From: CAVWSM01 sp963798505
GTDB lineage: Bacteria > Actinomycetota > Actinomycetes > Jiangellales > Jiangellaceae
Direction: 5' to 3'
Length of the DNA: 64,000 bases
Assembly: GCA_963798505.1 (NCBI GenBank)
Contig: CAWCTX010000005.1
Span: 62,001-126,000, forward strand
Shown: piece by piece, positions 42,219 to 50,510 of the stretch
Layout of the letters: every line of letters begins with the position of its first letter
Position numbering within the stretch: position 1 is the stretch's first letter
Made by a program: the position numbers and the translations under genes
The notes under the pieces: model-generated
What the model was told of the DNA's origin: nothing
Database searches by the model: none
The model's input: only the letters and a program-made list of their open reading frames with translations

Positions 42219-43496
42219 ATGGAACGGTTCCGGGTCACGGGAGGCGCGCGCCTGCGAGGCGACGTGCACGTTGCCGGAGCCAAGAACAGTGTGCTCAAGC
42301 TCATGGCCGCGTCGCTGCTCGCGGAGGGCGAGACGACGCTGACGGCGGTGCCGGACATCCTCGACGTGGGCTACATGGCCGACTTGCTCGACCGCCTCGG
42401 CTGTACGGTCCGCCGCGACGCCGACAACACCGTACGGGTGTCGGTGCCGGGCGAGATCGGCCACGACGCCCCCTATGAGCTGGTCCGCCGGCTGCGCGCG
42501 AGCATCAGCGTCCTCGGACCGCTCGTCGCCCGCTGCGGCCGGGCAAGGGTCGCGCTGCCCGGCGGCGACAACATCGGCTCCCGCGGCCTCGACATGCACC
42601 TGTCGGGCCTGGAGCGGTTCGGTGCGCAGGTCGGCGTGGAGCATGGCTTCGTCGTCGCCGAGGCGCGCGACGGGCTCAAGGGCTGCTCGATCTGGCTCGA
42701 CTTCCCGAGCGTGGGCGCGACGGAGAATCTGGTGATGGCGGCCGTCCTTGCCAGCGGCACCACGGTCATCGACAACGCCGCACGCGAGCCAGAGATCTCC
42801 GACGTCTGCCACATGCTCAGCGCGATGGGCGCCAAGATCGACGGCGTCGGCACGTCGACTCTCGAGGTGCACGGGGTCGACCGGCTCGAGCCGACCGTCC
42901 ATGGCACGGTCCCCGACCGCATCGTGAGCGGCACGTGGGCTGTCGCCGCCGTCATGACGCAGGGCGACGTGAGGGTCCGCGCGGCTCGGGCCGAGCACCT
43001 CGAGATCGTGCTCGACAAGCTCGCGACCGCCGGCGCGTCCGTCGATGTGCTGCCCGACGGCTTCCGCGTGACGATGGACCGCCGCCCGCGCGCGGTCGAT
43101 GTCGTGACGCTGCCCTACCCGGGCTTCCCGACCGATCTGCAGCCGATGATCGTGGCGCTCAACGCGGTAGCCGACGGCACGGCGATGGTCACGGAGAACG
43201 TCTTCGAGAGCCGGTTCATGTTCGTCAACGAGCTGGCCAGGCTTGGCGCCGACGTACGCACGGACGGGCACCACGCCGTCATCCGCGGCCGTGAGCGGCT
43301 GTCCGGCGCGCCCGTTGTGGCCACCGACATTCGCGCCGGCGCCGGACTCGTCCTGGCAGGGCTTGTCGGTGAGGGCGAGACCACCATCAGCCAGGTGCAC
43401 CACGTCGACCGTGGCTACCCCGACTTCGTCGGGCAGCTGCGGGGGCTGGGCGCCGAGATTTCCCGCGAGCCAGACCCCGACGAGTTCCCGACATGA
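42219..43496 (+). CDS. murA: UDP-N-acetylglucosamine 1-carboxyvinyltransferase with Asp in place of catalytic Cys
   Basis: The first committed enzyme of peptidoglycan synthesis, 425 residues, transferring enolpyruvate from PEP to UDP-GlcNAc. The N-terminal GGARLRGDVHVAGAKNSVLK binding motif and the inside-out barrel repeats are complete. The active-site loop reads LPGGDNIGSRG, so residue 117 is Asp where E. coli has Cys115, the same change as in Mycobacterium tuberculosis MurA; it removes the fosfomycin target. The SRG that follows replaces the common ARP. The stop overlaps the PAP2 gene (ATGA). Confidence 0.95.
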   Translation: MERFRVTGGARLRGDVHVAGAKNSVLKLMAASLLAEGETTLTAVPDILDVGYMADLLDRLGCTVRRDADNTVRVSVPGEIGHDAPYELVRRLRASISVLGPLVARCGRARVALPGGDNIGSRGLDMHLSGLERFGAQVGVEHGFVVAEARDGLKGCSIWLDFPSVGATENLVMAAVLASGTTVIDNAAREPEISDVCHMLSAMGAKIDGVGTSTLEVHGVDRLEPTVHGTVPDRIVSGTWAVAAVMTQGDVRVRAARAEHLEIVLDKLATAGASVDVLPDGFRVTMDRRPRAVDVVTLPYPGFPTDLQPMIVALNAVADGTAMVTENVFESRFMFVNELARLGADVRTDGHHAVIRGRERLSGAPVVATDIRAGAGLVLAGLVGEGETTISQVHHVDRGYPDFVGQLRGLGAEISREPDPDEFPT

Positions 43497-44503
43497 CCGC
43501 GACCACAGCCGCCGAACACGCCCCCTGGTACACCTCGCCGTGGGTGCGGCGGACAACGTTCGGCGCCTACCTCGTTGTGCTCGGGTGGTTCGTCGCGACC
43601 CGCGGCCTGCCCATCGATCGCCCAGGGCAGGCGATGTGGCTCGTCGCCGGCATCTTCGCCGCGATGGTCGGCCGACCCCTCGTCGACCTGGCGCGGGTCC
43701 TGCGCGACTGGGCACTCGTGTTCGCCGCGTTGCTGGCGTACGACCACACCCGCGGCGTCGCCGACACGCTGGCCATGCCGGTGCACGTCGAGGACATCAT
43801 CAGCGCCGAGCGCGCGCTCTTCGGCGGCACTCTGCCGACGATCTGGCTGCAGGACAGGCTCTACGTCGCTGCCGAGCCGCAGTGGTACGACGTCGTGGTC
43901 GCCCTGGTCTACACCACCCACTTCTTCGCCGTGTGGGTTCTCGGTGCAGTGATCTACGTCAAGGCCAAGCAGCACTGGGGCAACTACGCCCGCCGCGCGC
44001 TCGGGCTCGCCTACGCCGGGCTGGCCACCTACATCCTGTTCCCCGCGGCACCGCCATGGTGGGCCGCGCGTGAGGAGCTCATCCCCGAGGTCGCGCGCAT
44101 CTCCACCCGGGGCTGGAGCGAGATCGGGCTGACCAAGGCCGCCAACGCCCTCGACTTCGGCCAGGCCGGGTCCAACAAGGTGGCGGCGATGCCGTCACTG
44201 CACGCGGCCTTCTCGCTGCTCGTCGTCGTGCTGCTCTGGACCTGGGTGAAGCGACCGCTCTGGCGCGCCATGCTGCTGCTCTACCCCGCGGCCATGGCGT
44301 TCTCGCTCGTCTACTCCGGTGAGCACTACCTCATCGACGCCGTCATCGGCTGGGTCTTCGTCGCCGCAGTGTGCCTCGCGGCTCGCGCCTGGGAGGCGTG
44401 GATGGCTCGCCGACGGGCGGCGCCTCCGGCCGAGATCCGCGATCAGATGCCGGCGGCCGAGATGCTCGACGACGAGGCCGACCAGGTGAGCGAGCGCTCC
44501 TGA
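43493..44503 (+). CDS. PAP2-superfamily (Aur1/IPC synthase-like) membrane protein
   Basis: A 336-residue protein with about six transmembrane helices. The phosphatase motifs are C2 (AAMPSLHAAFSL, containing SLH) and C3 (SGEHYLIDAVIGW, containing the HYxxD set); the C1 Lys/Arg-rich motif typical of PAP2 phosphatases is not evident, as in inositol-phosphorylceramide synthase-like members. It probably acts on a lipid phosphate or transfers a head group at the outer membrane face. Overlap with murA suggests a cell-envelope role. The C-terminus is a charged cytoplasmic tail rich in Ala, Glu and Asp. Confidence 0.85.
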   Translation: MTATTAAEHAPWYTSPWVRRTTFGAYLVVLGWFVATRGLPIDRPGQAMWLVAGIFAAMVGRPLVDLARVLRDWALVFAALLAYDHTRGVADTLAMPVHVEDIISAERALFGGTLPTIWLQDRLYVAAEPQWYDVVVALVYTTHFFAVWVLGAVIYVKAKQHWGNYARRALGLAYAGLATYILFPAAPPWWAAREELIPEVARISTRGWSEIGLTKAANALDFGQAGSNKVAAMPSLHAAFSLLVVVLLWTWVKRPLWRAMLLLYPAAMAFSLVYSGEHYLIDAVIGWVFVAAVCLAARAWEAWMARRRAAPPAEIRDQMPAAEMLDDEADQVSERS

Positions 44504-44553
44504 CGCTGTCCTAGGCTCCGCGGAGTACGCCTCGTACGTCGAAGGGTCAGGAC

Positions 44554-45402
44554 ATGCCACAGCGCGTCGCACTCGTCGGAGCCGGGCTCATGGGCGGCGG
44601 GATCGCCCAGGTGGCTGCGCAAGCCGGTCATGACGTGCTGGTCCGCGACGTCGACGACGCCGCGCTCAGCAGAGGCCGTACCGCGATCGAGGCGTCGTTG
44701 GCCAAGTTCGTGGACAAGCAGCGGATGACGTCGGACGAGCGCGATGCGGCCCTGGGGCGGATCGCGTGGACCACCGACCTCGAGGCGGTCGCCGACGCCG
44801 ACATCGTGGTCGAGGCGGTGTTCGAGGAGATCGCGGTCAAGCATGAGGTGTTCCGGGTGCTCGACCGGGTCTGCCGGCCGGACGCCGTGCTGGCCACCAA
44901 CACCAGCGCCCTCCCGGTCACCAAGATCGCCGCGGTCACGTCACGGCCCGAGCAGGTCGTCGGCACGCACTTCTTCTCGCCCGTGCCGCTCATGGCGCTC
45001 TGCGAGCTCGTCCGTGGCCGGCACACCTCGGACGCGACGCTCGCCACGGCGCGCGAGTTCGCCGAGGCGATCGGCAAGACGTGCATCGTGGTCAACCGCG
45101 ACGTCGCGGGCTTCGTGACGACTCGGCTCATCACGGCGCTGGTCGTCGAGGCGATCAAGCTGTACGAGTCGGGCGTCGCCACCGCGGAGGACATCGACAC
45201 GGCGTGCCGGCTCGGCTTCGGCCATGCCATGGGCCCGCTCGCCACCGCCGACCTCACGGGGGTCGACATCCTCCATCACGCGTCGCTCAACATCCACAAC
45301 GAGACCGCCGACGCCAAGTTCTTCCCCCCCGAGCTCATGACGCGCATGGTCGAAGCAGGTGATCTGGGCCGCAAGACCGGTCGCGGCTTCTACCGCTACT
45401 GA
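44554..45402 (+). CDS. 3-hydroxybutyryl-CoA dehydrogenase
   Basis: A 282-residue NAD(P)-dependent enzyme interconverting acetoacetyl-CoA and 3-hydroxybutyryl-CoA. It has VALVGAGLMGGGIAQVAAQAG (Gly9/11/14), VEAVFEEIAVKHEVFR, LATNTSALPVTKIA, the catalytic His in VGTHFFSPVPLMALCELVRG, and a helical C-terminal dimer domain with GPLATADLTGVDILHHASL and the final GRKTGRGFYRY. It belongs to the PaaH/FadB2 branch. It stands alone before a strong hairpin; acetoacetyl-CoA links it to the aacS and thiolase genes in the window. Confidence 0.93.
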   Translation: MPQRVALVGAGLMGGGIAQVAAQAGHDVLVRDVDDAALSRGRTAIEASLAKFVDKQRMTSDERDAALGRIAWTTDLEAVADADIVVEAVFEEIAVKHEVFRVLDRVCRPDAVLATNTSALPVTKIAAVTSRPEQVVGTHFFSPVPLMALCELVRGRHTSDATLATAREFAEAIGKTCIVVNRDVAGFVTTRLITALVVEAIKLYESGVATAEDIDTACRLGFGHAMGPLATADLTGVDILHHASLNIHNETADAKFFPPELMTRMVEAGDLGRKTGRGFYRY

Positions 45403-45417
45403 CGCGCTTTCAGCCCC

Positions 45418-45466
45418 GATCAGGGGGACCCGTGTCCAATAGGTTTGGACACGGGTCCCCCTGATC
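45418..45466 (+). terminator. Perfect 22-bp hairpin after the hydroxybutyryl-CoA dehydrogenase gene
   Basis: The 22-base arm at 45418-45439 (starting GATCAGGGGGACCC) is the exact reverse complement of 45445-45466, with loop TAGGT. It begins 16 bases after the stop and lacks a T-run. It should be a very strong stop structure for the upstream gene. A near-identical copy of the right arm follows at 45476-45497. Confidence 0.7.
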
Positions 45467-45475
45467 AGGCCGGGA

Positions 45476-45497
45476 TTGGACGAGGGTCCCCCTGATC
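45476..45497 (+). repeat. Third copy of the hairpin arm
   Basis: This 22-base block repeats the right arm of the preceding hairpin with changes only at positions seven and eight (GA for AC). It could pair with the left arm at 45418-45439 as an alternative to the perfect partner. It lies about 115 bases before the STAS gene. Confidence 0.7.
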
Positions 45498-45611
45498 GAA
45501 GCGGTGTTTCGTTACAGGATCGTTGCCAATGTGGGAGGCGTAAAGGCAACCCCAGGCACGTCCCGAGCGTCTTACGCTGTACAACCACGGCGCCTACTCG
45601 GGGGAGGCAAG

Positions 45612-45914
45612 GTGCAGGGACAGGTCATCGGCGTTGATGTCCGACTTGCCGGCGTGCTTGACGTGCGCTCGGTCGCCGCAGTCCGCGAGGAGCTTTCCGA
45701 GGCGTTGGCCCGCACGCAGGGCGCCCTCCTGGTCGATGTGTCTGAGGTTGAGGCGATCGATGCGGCCGGCCTGGGCATGCTGGTCGCGCTGCACCGTCGC
45801 GCCCGCCGCCTCGGGCGCCAAGTCGTGCTTCGGGAGCCGCAGCCGTCCGTGCGCCGCGTGCTCGCCCGCACCAGGCTGCACCGCGTCCTGCCGGTGCAGC
45901 GCGCCACAGCCTGA
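45612..45914 (+). CDS. STAS-domain protein (anti-sigma factor antagonist-like)
   Basis: A 100-residue STAS domain from GTG 45612, preceded by GGGGAGG; a longer frame from 45504 would cross unrelated sequence. It shows the strand-helix pattern VIGVDVRLAGVLDVRSVAAV, LLVDVSEVEAIDAAGLGMLV and RQVVLREPQPSVRRVLARTRL. At the position of the phosphorylated Ser of SpoIIAA-type antagonists it has DAAG instead of DS(S/T)G. It would therefore not be switched by the usual anti-sigma kinase phosphorylation. The partner is not in the window. Confidence 0.8.
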   Translation: MQGQVIGVDVRLAGVLDVRSVAAVREELSEALARTQGALLVDVSEVEAIDAAGLGMLVALHRRARRLGRQVVLREPQPSVRRVLARTRLHRVLPVQRATA

Positions 45915-45962
45915 CCTCAGCCGTCAGCAGCGCCGAGGGCAGGCGCACCATACGCTCGCGGC

Positions 45963-47510
45963 GTGGATCTGCTCATCGAAGTCGTCGTGTTGGTGGCGAT
46001 CGTCGCCGTGGTGGCGGCGCTGGCGCGACAGATCGGCCTGGTAGGCCCCGTCCTGCTGGTCGTCGCGGGTGTGGCCGTCTCCTTCGTGCCGGGTGTCCCC
46101 GACGTCGAGCTTGACCCGGAGCTCGTGCTCGTGGGGTTCTTGCCGCCGCTGCTCTATGTCGCCGGACTGGAGACGTCGGTGCCCGACTTCCGGCGAAATC
46201 TACGGTCGATCCTGCTGCTCGCCGTGGGGCTGGTCCTGTTCACGACGCTGGTGGTGGGCTTCGTGCTGCACGCGGTGGTGCCAGAGCTGCCACTTCCGGT
46301 GTGCTTCGCCTTGGGTGCCGTGGTCGCACCCCCTGACGCGATAGCCGCGACAGCGGTCGCGCGGCGCATCGGACTCCCGCAGCGGGTAGTCACCATCCTC
46401 GAGGGTGAGAGCCTGATCAACGACGCGACCGCGCTCGTCACTCTGCGCATTGCGGTCGCGGCGGCCACGGGGGCCGCTGTGACGTGGCCGGAGGCGGTGG
46501 GGCAGTTCCTGCTGGTGGGCCTGGGCGGGCTGGCCGTCGGGCTAGTCCTCGGCAAGGCGCTCGAGTGGATCCACCGGCGCACCACGCAGGCGCTGCTGGA
46601 CAACACGCTGAGCCTGCTGACGCCGTTCATTGCCTTCGTCGTGGCGGAGGAGCTGCACGTCTCGGGAGTTGTCGCGGTCGTGGTGTGCGGTCTGCACCTG
46701 GGGCATGTGCCCGGCATCATGAGCGCCGCCTCCCGACTGCAGACCCAAGCCTTCTGGAAGGTCGCCAAGTTCCTGCTCGAGGGCATGATCTTCCTGCTGC
46801 TCGGCCTGCAGATGCGGGCAGTGCTCGAGGACCTCGACGCACCCGCGAGCGAGGTGATCCTGACCTCCCTCGTGGTGCTGGGCACCGTGGTCCTGGTGCG
46901 ATTCGTCTGGGTCTTCGCGACGACCTACGGCGTACGCCTCATCCCCGGACTGCGCACGGACGACCGTCCGGTAGCCGTCTCGGTGCCTATCGTGGTGTCC
47001 TGGGCCGGCATGCGAGGCGCCATCTCACTGGCTGCAGCGTCGTCGCTGCCCACCGACATCGAGATGCGCTCGCTGCTCCTGTGGGTGACCTTCGTCGTCA
47101 TCCTCGGCACGCTGGTCGGCCAGGGCCTGACGCTCGCGCCGGTTGCCCGCTGGGTCAGGATTCCGCCCGACGACGAGTCCGAGCTCGCCTTGGCCCAGGC
47201 GTCCGTGCAGTTCGAGGCCACCCAGGCGGGCCTGGCTGCGCTTGACGAGATTGCGGCCACGCTGCCGCCGGACATTGTCGACGATCTGCGGGAGCGGGCC
47301 GAGCGGCAGGCCAATGCCGCGTGGGAGCGGCTCGGCCGACAGGAGCGCGAGCCACCCTCGGTCGCCCGGAGGCGCGCCCGGCGTGCGATGATCCAAGCCG
47401 AGCGCGACGTCTTCACCCAGGCTCGTGACGAGGGTCGGCTGCCCGAGCAGGTGCTGGTTCGCGTGCAGCGACAGCTCGACCTCGAGGAATCCCTGCTCGG
47501 GAAGGAATAG
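45963..47510 (+). CDS. Na+/H+ antiporter, CPA1/NhaP family
   Basis: A 515-residue cation/proton antiporter with about 12 transmembrane helices and a charged cytoplasmic tail of roughly 100 residues. Conserved elements include FLPPLLYVAGLETSVPDFRR, FALGAVVAPPDAIAATAVAR (the Asp-containing discontinuous helix), EGESLINDATALVTLRIA (the ND motif for transport) and SWAGMRGAISLAAASSLP. This NhaP/CPA1 layout indicates sodium or potassium exchange for protons at the plasma membrane. Start is GTG. The next gene begins five bases after its stop, so both are probably one unit. Confidence 0.92.
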   Translation: MDLLIEVVVLVAIVAVVAALARQIGLVGPVLLVVAGVAVSFVPGVPDVELDPELVLVGFLPPLLYVAGLETSVPDFRRNLRSILLLAVGLVLFTTLVVGFVLHAVVPELPLPVCFALGAVVAPPDAIAATAVARRIGLPQRVVTILEGESLINDATALVTLRIAVAAATGAAVTWPEAVGQFLLVGLGGLAVGLVLGKALEWIHRRTTQALLDNTLSLLTPFIAFVVAEELHVSGVVAVVVCGLHLGHVPGIMSAASRLQTQAFWKVAKFLLEGMIFLLLGLQMRAVLEDLDAPASEVILTSLVVLGTVVLVRFVWVFATTYGVRLIPGLRTDDRPVAVSVPIVVSWAGMRGAISLAAASSLPTDIEMRSLLLWVTFVVILGTLVGQGLTLAPVARWVRIPPDDESELALAQASVQFEATQAGLAALDEIAATLPPDIVDDLRERAERQANAAWERLGRQEREPPSVARRRARRAMIQAERDVFTQARDEGRLPEQVLVRVQRQLDLEESLLGKE

Positions 47511-47514
47511 CTCG

Positions 47515-47778
47515 ATGGCGTTGTGCGACCATCTCGCCGCCGCCCCCGTGGACGTGACCCCGCTGACGCAGGACGGGTGCCTGGACTGCCTAGCCCTCGG
47601 CCGCGACGACTGGGTGCACCTGCGCCTGTGCCTCGCGTGCGGGCACGTCGGCTGCTGCGACTCCTCGCCGCTGCGGCACGCCACCGCGCACTACCGAGCG
47701 GAGCAGCATCCGGTGATCCGCTCGTTCGAGCCGGGCGAGTCATGGCGATGGTGCTACGTGGACAATCAGCTCGGCTGA
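47515..47778 (+). CDS. UBP-type zinc-finger protein
   Basis: A protein of 87 residues that is almost entirely one UBP-type zinc finger, a fold best known from eukaryotic ubiquitin hydrolases. Candidate ligands are Cys4, His6, Cys22, Cys25, Cys39, Cys42, Cys47/48 and His55, His59 and His65 in LCLACGHVGCCDSSPLRHATA and HYRAEQHPVIRSFEPGES. The aromatic WRWCYVDNQ end is also typical. In bacteria such small UBP proteins occur beside or fused to Na+/H+ antiporters. Here the ATG lies five bases after the antiporter stop, so a regulatory role for that transporter is likely but unproven. Confidence 0.85.
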   Translation: MALCDHLAAAPVDVTPLTQDGCLDCLALGRDDWVHLRLCLACGHVGCCDSSPLRHATAHYRAEQHPVIRSFEPGESWRWCYVDNQLG

Positions 47779-47802
47779 GCGGCGGGCGAATCGGGCCGGG
47801 GC

Positions 47803-48435
47803 TCAGGTCCCGGGGGTTGTCAGGATTCCCCTCTCGTACGCCACCGTCACCGCACGCGTCCGGTCATCGACGCCCAGCTTGGCGAACGTACGGAGCAGGT
47901 GCGTCTTCACCGTGGCCTCGCCGATGAACAGCTGCTCGCCGATCGCCCGGTTGGACAGGCCGCGGGCCACGAGCGCGAGCACCTCACGCTCACGGTCGGT
48001 CAGCGCCTCGCCCGGTGGCTGGCGCATCCGGGTGACGAGCCGGGCCGCGACGGGCGGCGCGAGCACGGTCTCGCCGCGTGCCGCGGCGCGCACCGCGTCG
48101 GCGAGCTGGGCAGCTGGGGTGTCCTTGAGCAGGTAGCCGCTCGCGCCCGCCTCGACCGCCCGCACGATGTCGGCGTCGGTGTCGTAGGTGGTCAGCACCA
48201 GCACGCGTACGGAGTCGAGCTCGTGGCGGATGCGCTCGGTCGCGGTGGCCCCGTCGACCTTGGGCATCCGCAGGTCCATCAGCACGACATCCGGGCGCAG
48301 TTGGCGGGCCATCGACACCGCCTCGTCACCGTCGGCCGCCTCGCCGACGACCTCGATGCCGGCCGCGTCGGCGAGCAGCATCGCGACACCAGCCCGTACG
48401 ACAGGGTGGTCGTCGACAAGGAGCACACGGACCAT
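47803..48435 (-). CDS. Two-component response regulator, NarL/LuxR family
   Basis: A 210-residue regulator. The receiver domain has MVRVLLVDDHPVVRAG (acidic pocket Asp8/Asp9), phospho-acceptor Asp54 in VVLMDLRMP, Thr in VLVLTTYDTDAD and Lys in YLLKDTPAAQLADAV. The C-terminal LuxR-type helix-turn-helix (LTDREREVLALVARGLSNRA, EATVKTHLLRTFAKLGV) binds DNA. The ATG at 48435 is preferred; GTG 48438 would add one residue. It follows the kinase gene on the minus strand, 15 bases away, completing an ABC exporter-kinase-regulator operon that probably autoregulates. Confidence 0.93.
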   Translation of the reverse strand: MVRVLLVDDHPVVRAGVAMLLADAAGIEVVGEAADGDEAVSMARQLRPDVVLMDLRMPKVDGATATERIRHELDSVRVLVLTTYDTDADIVRAVEAGASGYLLKDTPAAQLADAVRAAARGETVLAPPVAARLVTRMRQPPGEALTDREREVLALVARGLSNRAIGEQLFIGEATVKTHLLRTFAKLGVDDRTRAVTVAYERGILTTPGT

Positions 48436-48450
48436 CACGGTGGGCGAAGG

Positions 48451-49668
48451 CTACTGGTTGCCCGTCGGGCACGGCAGCGTGAGGCGGACTGTCGTGCCGC
48501 TGCCCGGGCGCGAGTCGACCTCGAGGCGCCCGCCCGCCTGCTCCGTACGGGTGCGCATGCCACGCAACCCGAACCCGTCGACCGACTCCACGTCGAACCC
48601 GCGCCCGTTGTCGCGGACCTCGAGGGTGGTGTTCCTGGCGCCGTACACGAGCGTCACCGAGACGGTCGATGCCTTGGCGTGCCGCAGTACGTTGGCCAAC
48701 GCCTCCTGCGTCGCCCGCACGACGACCACCTCGACGTTGGGCGGTACGGCGCGCGGCGTGCCGACCAGGTCCAGGTGCGCAGGAATGTCGGCCTCCTGAC
48801 CGAACCGGTCCACGATCCGCTCTAGCGCGCCGCGCAGGGTCGCGCCGTCGAGGTCGGCCGGCTGCAGCGCGGCGATCAACGCCCTGGCCTCCGCCAGGTT
48901 GTTGCGGGCCACCTGCTCGACCAGGCCGATGCGATGCCGGGCGATCTCGGGATCGCGGTCGAGGCTCGCCTCGGCCGCCTGCGCGAAGTTGAGGATGCTG
49001 GTGAGGCCCTGCGCCAACGTGTCGTGGATCTCGCCCGCCAGGCGCTCGCGCTCGGTGAGCACCCCGCGCTCGCGCTCGGCGGCGGCGAGCTCTGCCTGCG
49101 TGTCCGTCAGCTGCTTGATGAGATGGGCACGTCGCTCGCTCTCCCTGACGACCCCGGTGATGAACAAGCCCACAACGATTGACAGGGTGAGGTTGATGCC
49201 GCTCTCGATGAGCGTTTCCGTCGCGTCGCGGCCAGTCGCGAGCCAGGAGATCGACAGCGCCGCCATCGCCAAGAACATCGTGATGATTGCGGCCACCGGG
49301 GACAGCATCGCCCAGGTGAGCGGGATGAGGGCGAACAGCATCAGGTACGACCCGGGGTGGACGTGGGCAAGCCAGATCAGGGTCGCCCACGCAGGTGCGA
49401 GGAATACCGCGCTACGCCACGGAGTGCAACCGCCGAAGGCACGGATGCCGAAGCCGAGGTAGAGCACGCCCAGTAGTGCGAGCGCAGCCAGCGAGGTTGC
49501 CTTGGCCACCGTCGAGGGTTCGGAGTCCTCGACAATGATCAGCGCGGTGATCGCCGCGGTGCCGAAGAAGACCACGTGGAAGCCGATGAAGACGCGGCCC
49601 CAGAACACTTCGTCGTCGGCCTCGATCGCGAGCCCGCGCCGCAGTGCGGGCTCAGCGATGTCGGTCAC
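48451..49668 (-). CDS. Sensor histidine kinase, HisKA_3 (DesK/NarX-like) type
   Basis: A 405-residue kinase from GTG 49668, which overlaps the permease stop (GTGA). Five to six transmembrane helices fill residues 25-175 without a large extracellular loop, so it probably senses a membrane or intramembrane signal. The coiled linker (QLTDTQAELAAAERERGVL) leads to the HisKA_3 box ERLAGEIHDTLAQGL with His215, and the ATP-binding domain has NVLRHA and EVRDNGRGFDV plus GLRGMRTRTEQ. Its cognate regulator is the following gene. The membrane layout resembles kinases paired with ABC exporters that respond to envelope stress. Confidence 0.92.
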   Translation of the reverse strand: MTDIAEPALRRGLAIEADDEVFWGRVFIGFHVVFFGTAAITALIIVEDSEPSTVAKATSLAALALLGVLYLGFGIRAFGGCTPWRSAVFLAPAWATLIWLAHVHPGSYLMLFALIPLTWAMLSPVAAIITMFLAMAALSISWLATGRDATETLIESGINLTLSIVVGLFITGVVRESERRAHLIKQLTDTQAELAAAERERGVLTERERLAGEIHDTLAQGLTSILNFAQAAEASLDRDPEIARHRIGLVEQVARNNLAEARALIAALQPADLDGATLRGALERIVDRFGQEADIPAHLDLVGTPRAVPPNVEVVVVRATQEALANVLRHAKASTVSVTLVYGARNTTLEVRDNGRGFDVESVDGFGLRGMRTRTEQAGGRLEVDSRPGSGTTVRLTLPCPTGNQ

Positions 49669-50510
49669 GGGCTGTCCTTGAGCCAGCGGAACGTCCGCAG
49701 GGACACCAGGACCCCGACCACTATCCATGCCACCAGGATGACCGCGGTGAGCCCGTGCTGCCATGAGCCTGACATCTCGGCGCTCTCGAACTCGGCGGGG
49801 AGGAAGACCGAGCGCATGCCCTGCGCAATCCACTTGAGCGGGAACAGCGAGGCGATCCATTGCAGCCAGGTCGGCAGCGAGGGGAAGGCGAAGTAGATGC
49901 CGGAGATGAACTGGAGGAGCAGCATCGGACCGGAGACGACCGTGACCGCACTCTTCGCTGACCTGGGCACGGTCGAGAAGGCGATGCCGAGCACCGTCCC
50001 GGCCGTGGCCCCGAGCACGTACACCCACGCGAACGTCGCCCACCCGCTCGCCGACGGCAGTTCGACGCCGAGCAGCAGTGCCGCGACGGTCAGTAGGAGC
50101 GCCGTCTGCGCCAGGCTGGTGACGAGGACGAGCCCGACCTTGCCGAGGAAATAGGCCACCGGCGGCATCGGCGTGCCGCGCAGGCGCTTGAGTGTCTCGT
50201 CGTCCCGCTCGACGGCGATGGTGATGGCCAGCGACTGGAAGCTCGTGAGGGCGATCCCCGACGCGATCATCGCCGGCGTGAAGTACTGGGCCACCGTGAC
50301 GTCGACACCCGCCTCGGTGAACGGTTCGTCGCCGAACACCACGGCAAACAGGCCGAGCAGCAGGATGGGGAAGGCGAAGCCGAAGATCACGGCATCCCGT
50401 TCCCGGAAGAACGCCGTCAGCTCGAGCTGCGTGCGCGCGAGGCCGAGCGCCACGAGGTTGCGCGGGCGGCTGCGAGTGGTGGCCGTGGCGGGAATTGCCG
50501 TCGTGGTCAT
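49665..50510 (-). CDS. ABC-2 type transporter permease
   Basis: A 281-residue permease with six hydrophobic helices in the ABC-2 arrangement: one N-terminal (DAVIFGFAFPILLLGLFAVVF), then a group of five. It carries the family's FALIPLKW-like signature as LFPLKWIAQGMRSVFLP near the C-terminus and the preceding SGIYFAFPSLPTWLQWIASL. It overlaps both the ATPase gene and the kinase gene by four bases. With the ATPase it forms an exporter of a drug, lipid or antimicrobial peptide; the substrate is unknown. Confidence 0.9.
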   Translation of the reverse strand: MTTTAIPATATTRSRPRNLVALGLARTQLELTAFFRERDAVIFGFAFPILLLGLFAVVFGDEPFTEAGVDVTVAQYFTPAMIASGIALTSFQSLAITIAVERDDETLKRLRGTPMPPVAYFLGKVGLVLVTSLAQTALLLTVAALLLGVELPSASGWATFAWVYVLGATAGTVLGIAFSTVPRSAKSAVTVVSGPMLLLQFISGIYFAFPSLPTWLQWIASLFPLKWIAQGMRSVFLPAEFESAEMSGSWQHGLTAVILVAWIVVGVLVSLRTFRWLKDSP

